DNA of 54,498 nucleotides from Fulvivirga imtechensis AK7 (GCF_000331535.1 NZ_AMZN01000073.1:1-54498); one strand, 5' to 3'. Shown: positions 1 to 10,078, counted from the first letter of the stretch. A program made the numbers and translations. Notes: generated by a model from the sequence alone, not told the origin.

Positions 1-315
1 CAATGTATTGCACAACTTGTCATTGGTACTTTGGAGGGATCTATACACAAGTAACTGCCCCAAACGTGTATAGATATCTCCCTGTGGTCCTCGAGGCCAG
101 GCTTGGGACAGGCGAGATGACTTGTACTTCTTAGGAGAGCTTTTTCTTAACGTAATAGCGTTTGGGAGGATTACCGGAGTTATCCCCTTCAAAGCCCAAT
201 TTTGCGGCTTATCGATGATACGTGCATCCCGTCATTTTCACTGGTTTCCTCCGCATTCTTCCAGGTATAAAAAGTAGGTCTATGGCTGGCTTTTAACGGT
301 AACCGTTTGAAGCTG
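1..315. other. Non-coding leader region upstream of the PKD protein
   Basis: No convincing coding region is seen here on either strand. The stretch ends with a short palindrome, AACGGT-A-ACCGTT (295-307), nine bases before the chosen ATG of the next gene. It could be an operator or mRNA hairpin, but there is no second copy in the window to support that. Confidence 0.4.
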
Positions 316-3300
316 ATGTGTTTGAAGAGAATACTTTGTATTACCCTTTATATAATATTATGTGCTGGCTGGCACCATGCGACTGCGCAATGTGGTGGCC
401 AGATCATGGAGCCTGGTTTTGCCTTTCTAACCAGCAGCCGGGGCTGTGCGCCTTTTACAGTACAACTGGAAACCAACTATCTGGCCTCTACACCAGGTAC
501 GGTCTATTATGTCGACTGGGGAGATGGTACTCCCGAAGAAGAATATATTCAGCCTGGCGCTTCCGGTGTTGTCCTTACCCATGTTTATCCTAACTCTCCA
601 GTAGATTGTGGTTACGATCTTATCATTGACGCTGAGAATGGATGTAACCCCAGGGGTAGCGTAGTGCCCATTTCCACCCAGGTAGTAGTTTGGACTAACG
701 ATGTAATCTCCGTTGATCCCGGGATATTTCGAGTTTGCCAGGGATATGCTGCTGATGTACAATTTACTGATAACAGCGATTGGAACTGCTTTCCCAGGGC
801 TACAAGAGAAAACAATGAACCTCGCTGGATACAATGGATCTATGGAACCGGAGCGGATGCCAATAGAATTCCCGGTATACAGGTTGATGCTATCAGCCCT
901 GGTGGATACCCTTATCAGGACCCGGCGCCAGGTTCTAATCCTAAATATCCTATTTACGCTCCAGGCGATTTGAGTTTGCCGATCAATGTGCCGGCTACCG
1001 CACCGGCAGATATCGGAAGAGAATTTCAGGTAACCTTAAAAAACTGGAATCAGTGTAATCCCTATGATAACGATCTCACGGACGGAGATGCCTTTAATCC
1101 TGTAAATGGTGATCTGGTAAATGGCGACAATACACCACAAACTATCAATGCGAGAATTGTTATTGTAGAGTCTCCGGAGCCAGAATACCAAACCAGGTTG
1201 GGTTCGGCTGCAGGTGCTGTTCAAAATACTTTTTGTATTGGAGAGAACATTTATTTCGAAGACCTGACAGCTCCTATTGCCGGTGCAGGCTTTCAGTATA
1301 CCTGGGAATTTTATGATAACAGCACCGGTACAGGCACACCTGTTCATACCAGCAATGCGGTAAATCCTATCTATTCGTTTGCAAGCGGAGGCCAAAAATT
1401 AGTTCGTCTGATCATTAGGGATGGGAACGCTGCAGGTAACTGTGAAGCAGTGTACGACAACTTTGTTTTCATATCACCCACGCTGATTGCTAATATTGAA
1501 GCTACAGATCTGGCTGGTAACCCAATTACGCCTCAATTTTGCCAGGATACAGCCTCACCGCAGACCTTCGATGTCAGGTTTGTTGATACATCCGTAGGAG
1601 TACCTAATGCCAATACCAGATGGAGGTGGGAATTTTATGACGAAAATGACGCATTGGTTGCGGAGGAGCCGGGTGGGGGAGCTTTTTCCAGCACCGAATT
1701 AGGACCTTTTGATAGGTCATACCTTAATGTTGGCACATACAGGGCGAAGCTGATAATTATGGATCTCAACACTTCGTGTTCAAGTGAAGACGTGGTGCAG
1801 GTAGTGGTGTATGAAAATCCTGTGGCTAACTTCACCGCTGACCGGGTCTGTGAGGGAAGTGAAACAACCTTCACGGATATATCCACTCTTAACGCGATCA
1901 ACGGAGAAAGTATAGTTTTATGGGAATGGGATTTTGACTATGATGGTGTCACATTCAGTAAAGATGCTACATTTGATAACCAAACCACTTTTTCGAGGTC
2001 ATTGAGAACTGCGGGAACATACCAGGTAGCGCTGAGAGTAACAACAGATCAAAATAGCTGTTCCGATGTTTTTGTGCTATCCGTTACGGTAGACGCATTA
2101 CCTGTGGCAGATATCACCCCTGATCAGACTTCCGGTTGTAGTGTTTTAGCCGTTAATTTCACCAATAATGGAGTGGGGTCACAACCTGAGCCTGTCGATC
2201 AGTATGTTTGGGAAATAAACGGCGGGAGTGGTTTTGAAGTGGATTCTATACAAAGACCCTCTGACCCAGGGTTTTCGGGTACGTTTGTGAAGTCTTTTGA
2301 AAACCTCTCTACTACAGATAAGAACTACGCTGTAAGGCTGCGGACCATAACAGTTCAGGGCTGCGAGGCGGTTAGCCCACCGGTTACCGTCACCGTTTAT
2401 CCGGGGCCTCCTTCGGGCTTTAGTACTATCAACTATTCGCCATTTGACGACAACTGCTCACCGGTGGGCGTAGACTTTCAGGTAGATAGCGAGACACAGG
2501 CCCTAAATCCCAGCAGCTACCATTGGCAGGTAGATGATGTTGATGGCCTGGTATATCAGGAAAATACGGGCACTACACCGGCATTCAATTATATTTTTGA
2601 AAATAACACACCATCGGTAAAGAATTTTTATGTTACACTGAATACCACACTTCCCAATGGATGTAGTGGAGACTCTACCCGGATTATCCGGGTTAACCCT
2701 ACCCCGCAGGCAGAGTTCACCATCGATACATTGAATTTCGATTGCGAATTGATGCGATTGGGCTTTGAAGCAACCCAAAAGGGATTAAGCGGCTACCAGT
2801 GGGAAATCAGGGAAAATGGAGTTGTTACTTTTGCTACCGATGCCACAGGGGACCGGTTGGAGCATACATTTAACAAAGCTTCTAATGATATATTCGTGGA
2901 AGTAAGTCTTCAAACAACCAATTTTGCTAATTGTGAAAGTGAAGTAGTTGCCAAAAGCATTGTTGTGCCCAAACTGGAAAATATCAATGCCTCTTTTACG
3001 GCTACCCCATTGAATCAAACGCTTCCGAACGCTACTGTCTATCTGACAAACACTACTAATGAAGGCCCCTGGAGCTATCTTTGGGATTTTGGAGATGGGC
3101 AAATATCCACCGACCCAAATGTGTCGCAGCATATATATGATACGTATGGTATTTATACTATTACACTGACTGTATCTGATAACGAATGTGTAGAGGTCAG
3201 CACCACCACTGTTACTATTGATCCCATACCACCTGTTGTTGATTTTGACTATGATCCTGCTGCAGGATGTGCTCCGCTAACGGTGAATTTCACTAATTTG

Positions 3301-4041
3301 ACCCAATATGCCGACCCTGGTAGCTACTACTGGCAATTTGGTGCAAATCAGGGTATTTCCAGGTCTGAAAACCCAACCTACACTTATTATGAACCCGGAG
3401 TCTATACAGTGAGCCTTTCAGCTACAAATATACTTGGAGATACAATTACCGAAACCAAGCCACTGATCATCGAAGTATATGCCAGACCGAGTGCACAATT
3501 TGAGGTGCGTCCAGGCGTGGTTTATATCCCGGATAATCCGGTTTATACCAAGAACAATAGTTTTGGGGCATCTCAATTTACCTGGGATTTTGGTGACGGA
3601 ACGATATATAATGGATATGAACCGACACATATTTACCAGTCGGAAGGAGAGTATGATATTACACTGATAGCCGCCAATGAATATGGGTGTAGTGACACAA
3701 CAAGAAGGGAAGGGATAGTGAAAGCCATTATCGGAGGGCAGGTGCTCGTGCCAAATGCGTTTTCACCAAACTTATCAGGTCCGATAGGAGGAGAAGCTGG
3801 CGGTATACCAGGTACCAACGATATCTTTTTACCGCTTACCGAGGGAGTAGCGGAATTTGAGATGCTGATTTTCAATAGGTGGGGGGAACTGTTGTTTCAA
3901 AGCACCAATAAAAACATAGGTTGGGATGGCTACTACAATGGGAAGCTATGTCCGCAAGATGTATATGTATTCAAGTTGAACCTGACCTTTGAGGATGGTC
4001 GGAAAACGACCAGAATGGGCGATATAAACCTGATTAGATGA
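316..4041 (+). CDS. Secreted PKD-repeat protein with T9SS type B (gliding motility-associated) C-terminal domain
   Basis: Large (about 1240 residues) exported protein. I chose the ATG at 316 over an in-frame TTG at 307 because it gives a clean signal peptide ending near ATAQ. The body is a chain of PKD/Ig-like domains, recognisable from repeated WDFGDG or W-x-FG motifs followed by H-x-Y and Y-x-(I/V)-(T/S)-L strands, best preserved in the last third. The last roughly 95 residues begin VPNAFSPN, contain FNRWGE and GWDGYYNGK, and end in a short beta strand. This is the gliding motility-associated C-terminal domain used as a type B signal by the type IX secretion system. The stop overlaps the start of a PorP/SprF gene (ATGA at 4038), the usual partner of such cargo. 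Likely role: cell-surface adhesin or structural protein; its ligand is unknown. Confidence 0.9.
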   Translation: MCLKRILCITLYIILCAGWHHATAQCGGQIMEPGFAFLTSSRGCAPFTVQLETNYLASTPGTVYYVDWGDGTPEEEYIQPGASGVVLTHVYPNSPVDCGYDLIIDAENGCNPRGSVVPISTQVVVWTNDVISVDPGIFRVCQGYAADVQFTDNSDWNCFPRATRENNEPRWIQWIYGTGADANRIPGIQVDAISPGGYPYQDPAPGSNPKYPIYAPGDLSLPINVPATAPADIGREFQVTLKNWNQCNPYDNDLTDGDAFNPVNGDLVNGDNTPQTINARIVIVESPEPEYQTRLGSAAGAVQNTFCIGENIYFEDLTAPIAGAGFQYTWEFYDNSTGTGTPVHTSNAVNPIYSFASGGQKLVRLIIRDGNAAGNCEAVYDNFVFISPTLIANIEATDLAGNPITPQFCQDTASPQTFDVRFVDTSVGVPNANTRWRWEFYDENDALVAEEPGGGAFSSTELGPFDRSYLNVGTYRAKLIIMDLNTSCSSEDVVQVVVYENPVANFTADRVCEGSETTFTDISTLNAINGESIVLWEWDFDYDGVTFSKDATFDNQTTFSRSLRTAGTYQVALRVTTDQNSCSDVFVLSVTVDALPVADITPDQTSGCSVLAVNFTNNGVGSQPEPVDQYVWEINGGSGFEVDSIQRPSDPGFSGTFVKSFENLSTTDKNYAVRLRTITVQGCEAVSPPVTVTVYPGPPSGFSTINYSPFDDNCSPVGVDFQVDSETQALNPSSYHWQVDDVDGLVYQENTGTTPAFNYIFENNTPSVKNFYVTLNTTLPNGCSGDSTRIIRVNPTPQAEFTIDTLNFDCELMRLGFEATQKGLSGYQWEIRENGVVTFATDATGDRLEHTFNKASNDIFVEVSLQTTNFANCESEVVAKSIVVPKLENINASFTATPLNQTLPNATVYLTNTTNEGPWSYLWDFGDGQISTDPNVSQHIYDTYGIYTITLTVSDNECVEVSTTTVTIDPIPPVVDFDYDPAAGCAPLTVNFTNLTQYADPGSYYWQFGANQGISRSENPTYTYYEPGVYTVSLSATNILGDTITETKPLIIEVYARPSAQFEVRPGVVYIPDNPVYTKNNSFGASQFTWDFGDGTIYNGYEPTHIYQSEGEYDITLIAANEYGCSDTTRREGIVKAIIGGQVLVPNAFSPNLSGPIGGEAGGIPGTNDIFLPLTEGVAEFEMLIFNRWGELLFQSTNKNIGWDGYYNGKLCPQDVYVFKLNLTFEDGRKTTRMGDINLIR

Positions 4042-5057
4042 TGAAAACCTGGTTATTTATACTGTTTTTTTGCTGTATAGCAATCAGAGTAATGGGGCAG
4101 GACCCGCATTTTTCGCAATACTATGCGGCACCTCTTTACCTTAACCCTGCATTTGCCGGAACAGGCAATGATCACCGGTTTATTGCCAATTATCGAAATC
4201 AGTGGCCTAATCTTGCCAATGGTTTTGTTACCTATTCTTTTTCTTATGACTACAACATCCAGGACCTAAGAAGTGGCGTAGGGCTGCTGGTAGGAGTGGA
4301 TAAAGCCGGTTCGGCCAATCTCAGATCCACAAGTGTTGGTTTTTTATATTCCTATAAAGTACAACTATCCAATAAATGGATGCTTACACCCGGGCTTTAT
4401 TTTGGGTATGGTCAGCGTAATATAGACTTCAATAAGCTTGTTTTTGGTGATCAGTTAGAGTTTAGGAATGACGGTCAGGTACCTACCACGGATCCAACTT
4501 TCGGTAACCTGGGCAGCACCGCTTACTTTGATTTTGGTGCGGGTTTGCTAATGTATAATAAAACATTCTGGGCAGGTTTTTCTGCACAGCATATCAATGA
4601 ACCTAATCGCTCTCTTCTGGGCGAAGAGAGCAAGATACCGGTCAAAACTTCGGTCCATGCCGGTGTTAAGATCCCTTTGTACAATGGTGTATTTAAAAGA
4701 GATCGTATATCGACCCTGGCGCCATCGTTTGTCTATCAGAACCAGGGAAGTTTTGATCAATTGGATGTAGGGTTACATTTTCTGTACGAGCCGGTAATGA
4801 TAGGAGTGTGGTATAGAGGAATTCCCATACAGCAAAATACAAAGGACAACGTTAGCCAGGATGCAGCGGTTTTAATACTGGGGCTCCAATTTGATCAATT
4901 GGAGATAGCTTACAGCTACGATTTTACCATCTCAGAATTAGGCTCTGTATCAGGTGGAGCACATGAAGTATCACTGAAGTATCTGATGGCACTTTCGTTT
5001 AGAAACAAAACGAAAAAGAAGGATAAGTTTATCCCATGCCCCACCTTTATGAAGTAG
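4038..5057 (+). CDS. PorP/SprF family type IX secretion system outer membrane protein
   Basis: A 339-residue protein with a signal peptide (cleavage near VMGQ) followed by DPHFSQYYAAPLYLNPAFAGTG, the hallmark start of the PorP/SprF family. The rest alternates short amphipathic strands typical of an outer membrane beta barrel. Family members pair with a specific secreted cargo; in Flavobacterium johnsoniae SprF is needed for secretion of the adhesin SprB. The four-base overlap with the upstream type B cargo gene indicates translational coupling and makes that protein the probable client. No unusual features. Confidence 0.93.
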   Translation: MMKTWLFILFFCCIAIRVMGQDPHFSQYYAAPLYLNPAFAGTGNDHRFIANYRNQWPNLANGFVTYSFSYDYNIQDLRSGVGLLVGVDKAGSANLRSTSVGFLYSYKVQLSNKWMLTPGLYFGYGQRNIDFNKLVFGDQLEFRNDGQVPTTDPTFGNLGSTAYFDFGAGLLMYNKTFWAGFSAQHINEPNRSLLGEESKIPVKTSVHAGVKIPLYNGVFKRDRISTLAPSFVYQNQGSFDQLDVGLHFLYEPVMIGVWYRGIPIQQNTKDNVSQDAAVLILGLQFDQLEIAYSYDFTISELGSVSGGAHEVSLKYLMALSFRNKTKKKDKFIPCPTFMK

Positions 5058-5132
5058 TTGCTTTTCAGGGTAGGTATTAAATGCTAAATTTGCGGCTTAA
5101 CAAAAGTTACGGCTTTAGCCAAGCCTGCATGT

Positions 5133-6542
5133 ATGGATTATTCTGAGCATATAAACACCAATCCTATTTTCAAAGTGGTGAGCGATGCCGCTACCGCTCT
5201 TAACCTGGAAACATATGTAATTGGTGGCTTCGTACGTGACCTGCTATTAAAGCGGCCATCAAAAGATATAGACTTTGTATGTGTAGGTAGTGGTATTGCC
5301 CTTGCGGAGGAAGTTGCGAAGAAACTTGGAAATGCACATGTCAGTGTTTTTAAGAACTTTGGCACCGCCATGGTCAACTATGAAGACTGGGAACTGGAGT
5401 TTGTAGGAGCAAGAAAGGAATCGTACCGGTATGATAGCCGGAAGCCTATCGTTGAAAATGGAACACTGGAAGATGATCAAAACAGGCGCGATTTTACGAT
5501 CAACGCGTTGGCAATAGGTATGGTGGCCGGTAATTTCGGAAAGCTGATCGATCCCTTTGGTGGCGTGAAAGACCTGAAAAGGAAAATCATCAAAACCCCC
5601 TTAGGTCCTGATATTACTTTTTCTGATGATCCTTTGAGGATGATGCGAGCCATTCGATTTGCTTCTCAGCTTAACTTTGATATTGAACCTGTAACATTCG
5701 AGGGGATCATAAGAAATGTGGACAGGATAAATATCGTTTCACAGGAGCGCATTACAGACGAATTAAATAAGATCATCCTTTCCGGAAAGCCGTCTTATGG
5801 GTTTAAACTACTCTTTCACAGTGGCTTGCTGGAGAAAATATTTCCTGAAATGGTGGCATTACATGGTGTTGAAAGCATTGAGGGGAAGTCTCATAAGGAC
5901 AACTTCTACCATACACTGCAGGTGCTGGATAATACAGCCGAACGGACTGATGACCTCTGGCTACGATGGGCGGCCATACTTCACGATATTGCTAAGCCGG
6001 CCACCAAAAGATTTGATAAAAAGGCAGGGTGGACTTTTCATGGCCATGAAGATAAAGGAGCCAGAATGGTGCCTAAAATATTTCGAAAGCTGAAGCTCCC
6101 TCTTAACGAAAAGATGGATTATGTGCAGAAGCTTGTGAGATTGCACCTGAGGCCTATAGCGCTTGTCAAAGAAAATATCACAGATACGGCCATTAGAAGG
6201 TTGCTCTTTGAGGCCGGAGATGATATAGAGGATCTCATGCTTTTGTGTAAAGCTGATGTCACCTCCAAAAATGACGTGAAAGTGAAAAAATACCTTAGTA
6301 ACTTCAAAAAGGTGGAAAGAAAGATGAAGGAGGTAGAGGAGAAGGACCGGGTGAGGAACTTTCAACCACCAATAACAGGTGATGAGATTATCAAAGCATT
6401 CGATCTGAAACCTGGCCGGCTCATTGGCGACATAAAGGAAGAAATAAAAGAAGCCATCCTGGAGGGTAGGATCAGGAATAACAGGGAAGAAGCGTGGAAT
6501 TACATGATGAAAGTGGCACAAAATAAAGGTGTAGCCAAATAA
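5133..6542 (+). CDS. cca: CCA tRNA nucleotidyltransferase / poly(A) polymerase family protein with HD domain
   Basis: A 469-residue class II nucleotidyltransferase. The head has GGFVRDLL (about residues 31-38) and the catalytic DIDF pair (45-48), then the [10 protein letters not shown] motif and the [13 protein letters not shown] helix that binds the nucleotide and tRNA. An HD domain follows around residues 280-310 ([10 protein letters not shown], then HGHEDKGA). This matches bacterial tRNA CCA-adding enzymes carrying an HD phosphohydrolase domain. Poly(A) polymerase activity cannot be excluded from sequence alone. A -7-like TAAATTTG lies at 5085-5092, so it probably has its own promoter rather than belonging to the T9SS operon. 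Confidence 0.9.
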   Translation: MDYSEHINTNPIFKVVSDAATALNLETYVIGGFVRDLLLKRPSKDIDFVCVGSGIALAEEVAKKLGNAHVSVFKNFGTAMVNYEDWELEFVGARKESYRYDSRKPIVENGTLEDDQNRRDFTINALAIGMVAGNFGKLIDPFGGVKDLKRKIIKTPLGPDITFSDDPLRMMRAIRFASQLNFDIEPVTFEGIIRNVDRINIVSQERITDELNKIILSGKPSYGFKLLFHSGLLEKIFPEMVALHGVESIEGKSHKDNFYHTLQVLDNTAERTDDLWLRWAAILHDIAKPATKRFDKKAGWTFHGHEDKGARMVPKIFRKLKLPLNEKMDYVQKLVRLHLRPIALVKENITDTAIRRLLFEAGDDIEDLMLLCKADVTSKNDVKVKKYLSNFKKVERKMKEVEEKDRVRNFQPPITGDEIIKAFDLKPGRLIGDIKEEIKEAILEGRIRNNREEAWNYMMKVAQNKGVAK

Positions 6543-6588
6543 GAGAAATTCATTACCTTTGAAGTTTATAAAATTAACTGTATAAAAG

Positions 6589-7308
6589 ATGATTAGTTTA
6601 AGAAGTGCATTGTCAGTATTGTTGCTCACTTTGATGTGTGGCACAGTTTATTCCCAAAACACGCAGAACGAGCAGCAAAAGGCGCCCTCCGCCGGGCAGA
6701 TACTTTCCAGCCATTATGCCAGAACTTATCAAATGGCATTGAGGTATAACGATTACGGCATGGCAAAAAATGCACTTTATAACCTATATGTTGAAAACCC
6801 TCAAAACGATTCTATCCTATATTCTTTGTCGGCATTGTACCTGCAGTCAGGGCAGTATGCTTCTGCCGCCATCTCTGCACAGGATGTGATCCAGATGCGG
6901 CCGGAACATATAGGTGCGGTGGAGATCATGGCCGTATCATATGAGAACCTGGGGTTGAAAGACAAGGCGCTTGACAATTATGAATCGCTGTATCTAAAGA
7001 CCGATGATTATCAAACCCTCTACAAAATTGCTTTCCTGCAGTACGAATTGGAAAGGTATAATGAAAGCAAGATCAATGCTGATATATTGATGACCAAGAA
7101 AGGGGCAGAAGATCTGAAGGTAGTATTTGATGCCGGTAACAATGAGCAGAAAGAATACTCTATAAAAGTAGCGCTACTCAATCTCAAGGGTCTTATTGCT
7201 AAAGCTCAGGGAGATAAAGCTGCAGCTAAGAAGCACTTTGAAGAAGCGCTGAAAATTGCTCCTGACTTTACACTTGCTAAAGAAAACCTGCAGAATATCG
7301 ATAAATAA
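6589..7308 (+). CDS. Exported tetratricopeptide-repeat protein
   Basis: A 239-residue protein with a signal peptide (hydrophobic LSVLLLTLMCGTVYS) and TPR-type helices: spaced A-x-Y, A-x-x-A and P-x-x patterns, ending with a canonical repeat around residues 203-236 (GDKAAAKKHFEEALKIAPDF). Probably a periplasmic or outer membrane associated scaffold; the partner is unknown. A -7-like TACCTTTG stands at 6554-6561, upstream of the ATG. The short spacing after cca could also allow read-through. Confidence 0.8.
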   Translation: MISLRSALSVLLLTLMCGTVYSQNTQNEQQKAPSAGQILSSHYARTYQMALRYNDYGMAKNALYNLYVENPQNDSILYSLSALYLQSGQYASAAISAQDVIQMRPEHIGAVEIMAVSYENLGLKDKALDNYESLYLKTDDYQTLYKIAFLQYELERYNESKINADILMTKKGAEDLKVVFDAGNNEQKEYSIKVALLNLKGLIAKAQGDKAAAKKHFEEALKIAPDFTLAKENLQNIDK

Positions 7309-7322
7309 TTCTTTTTCCGTGC

Positions 7323-7348
7323 AACCCTGATGAAATCTTTACGGTCTA
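7323..7348 (+). promoter_or_regulatory. Probable ECF sigma-dependent promoter
   Basis: AACC at 7323-7326, 15 bases, then CGGTCTA at 7342-7348. This AAC...CGTC-like layout with 15-16 bases between the elements is typical of ECF sigma promoters, which often control the sigma gene itself. It lies just upstream of the ECF sigma gene starting at 7362. Confidence 0.45.
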
Positions 7349-7361
7349 TAGCTATAGAACA

Positions 7362-7922
7362 GTGAATTCATTGGGAGAGAAGTTTCAAAATATCCATGCT
7401 GAAATCATAGAAAGGTGTCTGGAGGGAGACCGATATGCGCAGAATCAGTTGTACAAGCTGTATTCAAAGGCAATGTTTAATGTCTCCTACAGGATCACAA
7501 ACAATTTTGACGATGCAGAGGATGCTCTTCAGGAAGCTTTTATCAGCGCATTTAAAAACCTTACTTCTTATAAAGGAGATGCTGCATTTGGCGCCTGGTT
7601 GAAACGAATTGTGATCAACAAATCCATTAACCTGATCAAAAAACGTCATTCCGGGCTTGAGGAGGTAAGCGAGGATGTGGGCGAAGAATCTGACGATCAG
7701 GAGGTAAAAGTCGATCAGCTAAGTGTAGAAAGGATTAAACGGGCTATTGAAAAGCTTCCTGATGGATATCGGGTGGTTTTTTCACTATATTTACTGGAGG
7801 GGTATGATCATGGGGAGATCGCTGAAATACTAGGAATAACCGAATCAACCTCAAAATCCCAGTTTAATCGCTCAAAAAAGAAAATCAAAGAAATATTAGA
7901 GAAGGAGGTGATCTATGAATGA
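7362..7922 (+). CDS. ECF-family RNA polymerase sigma factor
   Basis: A 186-residue sigma-70 family protein with only regions 2 and 4, the ECF layout. Region 2 spans about residues 25-90 (DAEDALQEAFISAFKNL, the core-binding and -10 recognition helices). Region 4 spans about 125-180 (LPDGYRVVFSLYLLEG, then the helix-turn-helix HGEIAEILGITESTSKSQFNR). The start is the GTG at 7362; a TTG at 7371 is an alternative. It overlaps the next gene, a membrane protein of anti-sigma type, by 8 bases, and an ECF-like promoter precedes it, which suggests autoregulation. Confidence 0.9.
   Translation: MNSLGEKFQNIHAEIIERCLEGDRYAQNQLYKLYSKAMFNVSYRITNNFDDAEDALQEAFISAFKNLTSYKGDAAFGAWLKRIVINKSINLIKKRHSGLEEVSEDVGEESDDQEVKVDQLSVERIKRAIEKLPDGYRVVFSLYLLEGYDHGEIAEILGITESTSKSQFNRSKKKIKEILEKEVIYE
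7902..7913 (+). promoter_or_regulatory. Unusually complete Shine-Dalgarno sequence inside the sigma gene
   Basis: AAGGAGGTGATC, fully complementary to the standard 3' end of bacterial 16S rRNA over 12 bases, with its GGAGG core six bases before the ATG at 7915. It lies within the last codons of the ECF sigma gene. Bacteroidota rarely use Shine-Dalgarno pairing, so it probably drives coupled or re-initiating translation of the downstream membrane protein. Confidence 0.7.
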
Positions 7923-8451
7923 TCCATTGGAAAAATTCATTCGGCAAAACAGGGGAGAGTTTGATGATAAACAACCCTCCGACCGGGTATGGAATAGCGT
8001 ATACAAAAAGCTTAACGGAGAAAGTAACCCGTCCTTTAACTGGATTTGGAAAGCAGCCGCCATTTTGTTTTTCCTTACTTCATCATTTATGTTTTATAAG
8101 CTCCGGTTCGATGGGCAGGCAGATGCTGTGGCAATAAGTAAGCAACAGCTCAACGAAGATTTTAAAACCGTTGAGTCGTATTATGTTCAGAAAATATCCG
8201 AGAAAAAGGAGCTCATCTATGACTTTGAAGAGAACAGTGTAAATGTTAATGGAGTTTTTGAGCAGGATTTACAAAAGCTGGAAGCAATGTATGAAGTGTT
8301 GAAGGATGAATTGAGGGAGAATCCAAGCAAGAAGGTGGTGGATGCTTTGATCCTGAATCTACTGGTCCGGGTTGATATCCTTAATGCACAGCTTCAGGAG
8401 CTGGAGAATATATCCAGACAAGACAAAGAAGAGCCTGAAATAAACGTTTAG
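7915..8451 (+). CDS. Single-pass membrane protein, probable partner or anti-sigma factor of the ECF sigma
   Basis: A 178-residue protein with a short cytoplasmic N-terminus (about 40 residues), one transmembrane helix (about 43-62, IWKAAAILFFLTSSFMFYKL) and a charged, helix-rich extracytoplasmic part with coiled-coil character. Its start overlaps the sigma gene by 8 bases and has its own strong ribosome site. This position and topology are typical of anti-sigma factors in Bacteroidota, although no zinc-finger anti-sigma motif is visible. The function is inferred from context. It converges with ftsE, overlapping by four bases. Confidence 0.7.
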   Translation: MNDPLEKFIRQNRGEFDDKQPSDRVWNSVYKKLNGESNPSFNWIWKAAAILFFLTSSFMFYKLRFDGQADAVAISKQQLNEDFKTVESYYVQKISEKKELIYDFEENSVNVNGVFEQDLQKLEAMYEVLKDELRENPSKKVVDALILNLLVRVDILNAQLQELENISRQDKEEPEINV

Positions 8452-9161
8452 TAGTTACTTGTGCTTAGGTCGAAAGAGCTTACTTTAGAATCAAGTACTT
8501 TGCCTTTTTCACATTTTAATACACGAGCCGGATATTTTTTCACCAAACTGTGGTCATGGGTTGCCATTAGTACGGCTGTTCCGCTTTTGTTGATCTCTTT
8601 AAATAAATTAAAGATCCCCTGAGATACCTCGGGGTCGAGATTTCCGGTGGGCTCATCTGCCAGCAGTATGACAGGTTCATTGATCAACGCCCTGGCGATC
8701 ACTACCCGCTGTTGTTCACCCCCAGAAAGCTGGTGAGGCATTTTGGATGCTACAGAACCTAGTCCCACCCTCATGAGAACATCAGTTTGCCGGGCCTTCA
8801 TCTTCGACTTTTCTTTCCATCCGGTGGCTTGCATAACAAAATCCAGGTTCTCGCCTACAGTACGATCCGGGAATAGTTGAAAATCCTGAAATATAATACC
8901 AAGCTTTCTGCGAAGCATAGGTACTTCTTTTGGTTTAATGGTACTGATATTATATCCGGCAACTATTATCTCACCAAGCCGAAGGTCGAGATCGGCATAA
9001 AGAGTTTTAAGCAAAGATGTCTTTCCACCTCCGGTTCGTCCTATTAAAAAAACGAATTCACCCTTTTCAATTTCAAAATTGACGTCACTCAGTACAGTTC
9101 TGTCATCCTGGAAGATGGAAGCATCTTTTACGCGTACTACTGGATCAGAGGAGAAAGACAT
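8448..9161 (-). CDS. ftsE: Cell division ABC transporter ATP-binding protein FtsE
   Basis: A 237-residue ABC ATPase. Walker A is GRTGGGKTS (about residues 41-49), the Q-loop is [14 protein letters not shown], the signature is LSGGEQQR, Walker B is [12 protein letters not shown] and the switch His is in MATHD. The close match to FtsE in the Q-loop and D-loop segments, and its size, favour FtsE, which with FtsX regulates peptidoglycan hydrolases at the division site. No ftsX is next to it in this window; the neighbour is a transaldolase 18 bases upstream on the same strand. A LolD- or MacB-type ATPase is the main alternative. Confidence 0.82.
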   Translation of the reverse strand: MSFSSDPVVRVKDASIFQDDRTVLSDVNFEIEKGEFVFLIGRTGGGKTSLLKTLYADLDLRLGEIIVAGYNISTIKPKEVPMLRRKLGIIFQDFQLFPDRTVGENLDFVMQATGWKEKSKMKARQTDVLMRVGLGSVASKMPHQLSGGEQQRVVIARALINEPVILLADEPTGNLDPEVSQGIFNLFKEINKSGTAVLMATHDHSLVKKYPARVLKCEKGKVLDSKVSSFDLSTSNY

Positions 9162-9179
9162 CTTTTAGATTGTTTAATT

Positions 9180-9836
9180 TTAGCTGTTGACTTTATGATG
9201 ATCTGCCAAAAATTGCTTCAAACCTGAATCCGTCAGCGGATGGTTGAGCAGACTTGTGATCACTTTCAGTGGGCAGGTAGCCACGTCAGCGCCTATCTCG
9301 GCACACTGTACCAGGTGCATGGTGTGTCTGATACTTGCTGCCAATACCTCTGTGGCGTAGCCATAGTTGTCGTATATCTGAACTATCTGCTCTATGAGGC
9401 TCAGGCCATCGTAGGCGATATCATCCAACCTGCCGATGAAAGGCGATACATAACTTGCTCCTGCTTTTGCAGCTAAAATAGCCTGGCCAGCAGAAAATAC
9501 GAGCGTACAGTTGGTCCTGATCCCCTGAGCGGTGAGGTATTTTATGGCTTTTACTCCATCTCTGATCATTGGTATTTTGACCACGATCTTCTCATCTATT
9601 TTAGCCAGCTCTTCACCTTCCTTTATCATAGTATCAAAATCAGTGGCGATTACCTCGGCACTCACATTATTATCTACAATATCGCATATCGCTTTGTAGT
9701 GAGCTTTTACATTTTCTTCCCCTTTTATACCTTCTTTGGCCATTAAAGAAGGATTGGTCGTAACGCCATCAAGCACACCAAGATCATAAGCTTCCCGGAT
9801 CTCGTTGAGGTTAGCAGTATCAATAAAAAATTTCAT
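9180..9836 (-). CDS. tal: Small transaldolase (TalC / fructose-6-phosphate aldolase-like)
   Basis: A 218-residue class I aldolase barrel, full length for the short TalC/FSA family. The Schiff-base lysine is K87 in VVKIPM, and DTAN and TTNPS near the N-terminus are family signatures. Two residues that separate activities point to transaldolase: Glu in SAEVIATD, where E. coli FSA has Gln59, and Phe in SPFIGRLD, where FSA has Tyr131. It should therefore transfer dihydroxyacetone units between sedoheptulose 7-phosphate and glyceraldehyde 3-phosphate in the pentose phosphate pathway. It is followed on the same strand by ftsE. Confidence 0.88.
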   Translation of the reverse strand: MKFFIDTANLNEIREAYDLGVLDGVTTNPSLMAKEGIKGEENVKAHYKAICDIVDNNVSAEVIATDFDTMIKEGEELAKIDEKIVVKIPMIRDGVKAIKYLTAQGIRTNCTLVFSAGQAILAAKAGASYVSPFIGRLDDIAYDGLSLIEQIVQIYDNYGYATEVLAASIRHTMHLVQCAEIGADVATCPLKVITSLLNHPLTDSGLKQFLADHHKVNS

Positions 9837-9980
9837 GTGTATATATTTTAGTATTGAGATATTAATATTGAGTTCGAAGCACGAAGTCGGAAGTCCGAAG
9901 TTGTGTTACTGAAGACTCACGATAAGGCGCTCATGGTTTAAACCCCTTCAAAGATAACTATGATAATGATAAACAAAAAA

Positions 9981-10074
9981 GGCAAATCAGGGTATCGCAC
10001 CGCTACAACCGCTTACCCTTGCTACCTTCCGGTCCTGGGGGAGTTCAGCGGGAGCTGGTCGTACCCGATTTGCC
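9981..10074 (-). ncRNA. ffs: Signal recognition particle RNA (bacterial small, 4.5S type)
   Basis: Read on the minus strand, the ends GGCAAATC and GATTTGCC pair, and the middle carries the Ffh-binding loop CAGGACCGGAAGGTAGCAA, the signature of the SRP RNA domain IV hairpin. The length is about 94 nt, typical of small bacterial SRP RNA without an Alu domain. A run of six T follows the 3' end (minus strand, 9980-9975), fitting an intrinsic end. A TATCTTTG -7 box lies four bases upstream (10079-10086). It would act with Ffh in co-translational targeting of membrane proteins. Confidence 0.95.
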
Positions 10075-10078
10075 ACTG

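Noticed and set aside
295-307. AACGGT-A-ACCGTT palindrome as an operator of the T9SS cargo gene
   Set aside because: Single copy, short, and no -33/-7 elements at the right distance; reported only in the description of the leader region.
5961-6644. 227-residue frame antisense to the CCA enzyme
   Set aside because: Long only because of codon bias on the sense strand; rich in Phe/His/Leu, no domain, and the sense gene is unambiguous.
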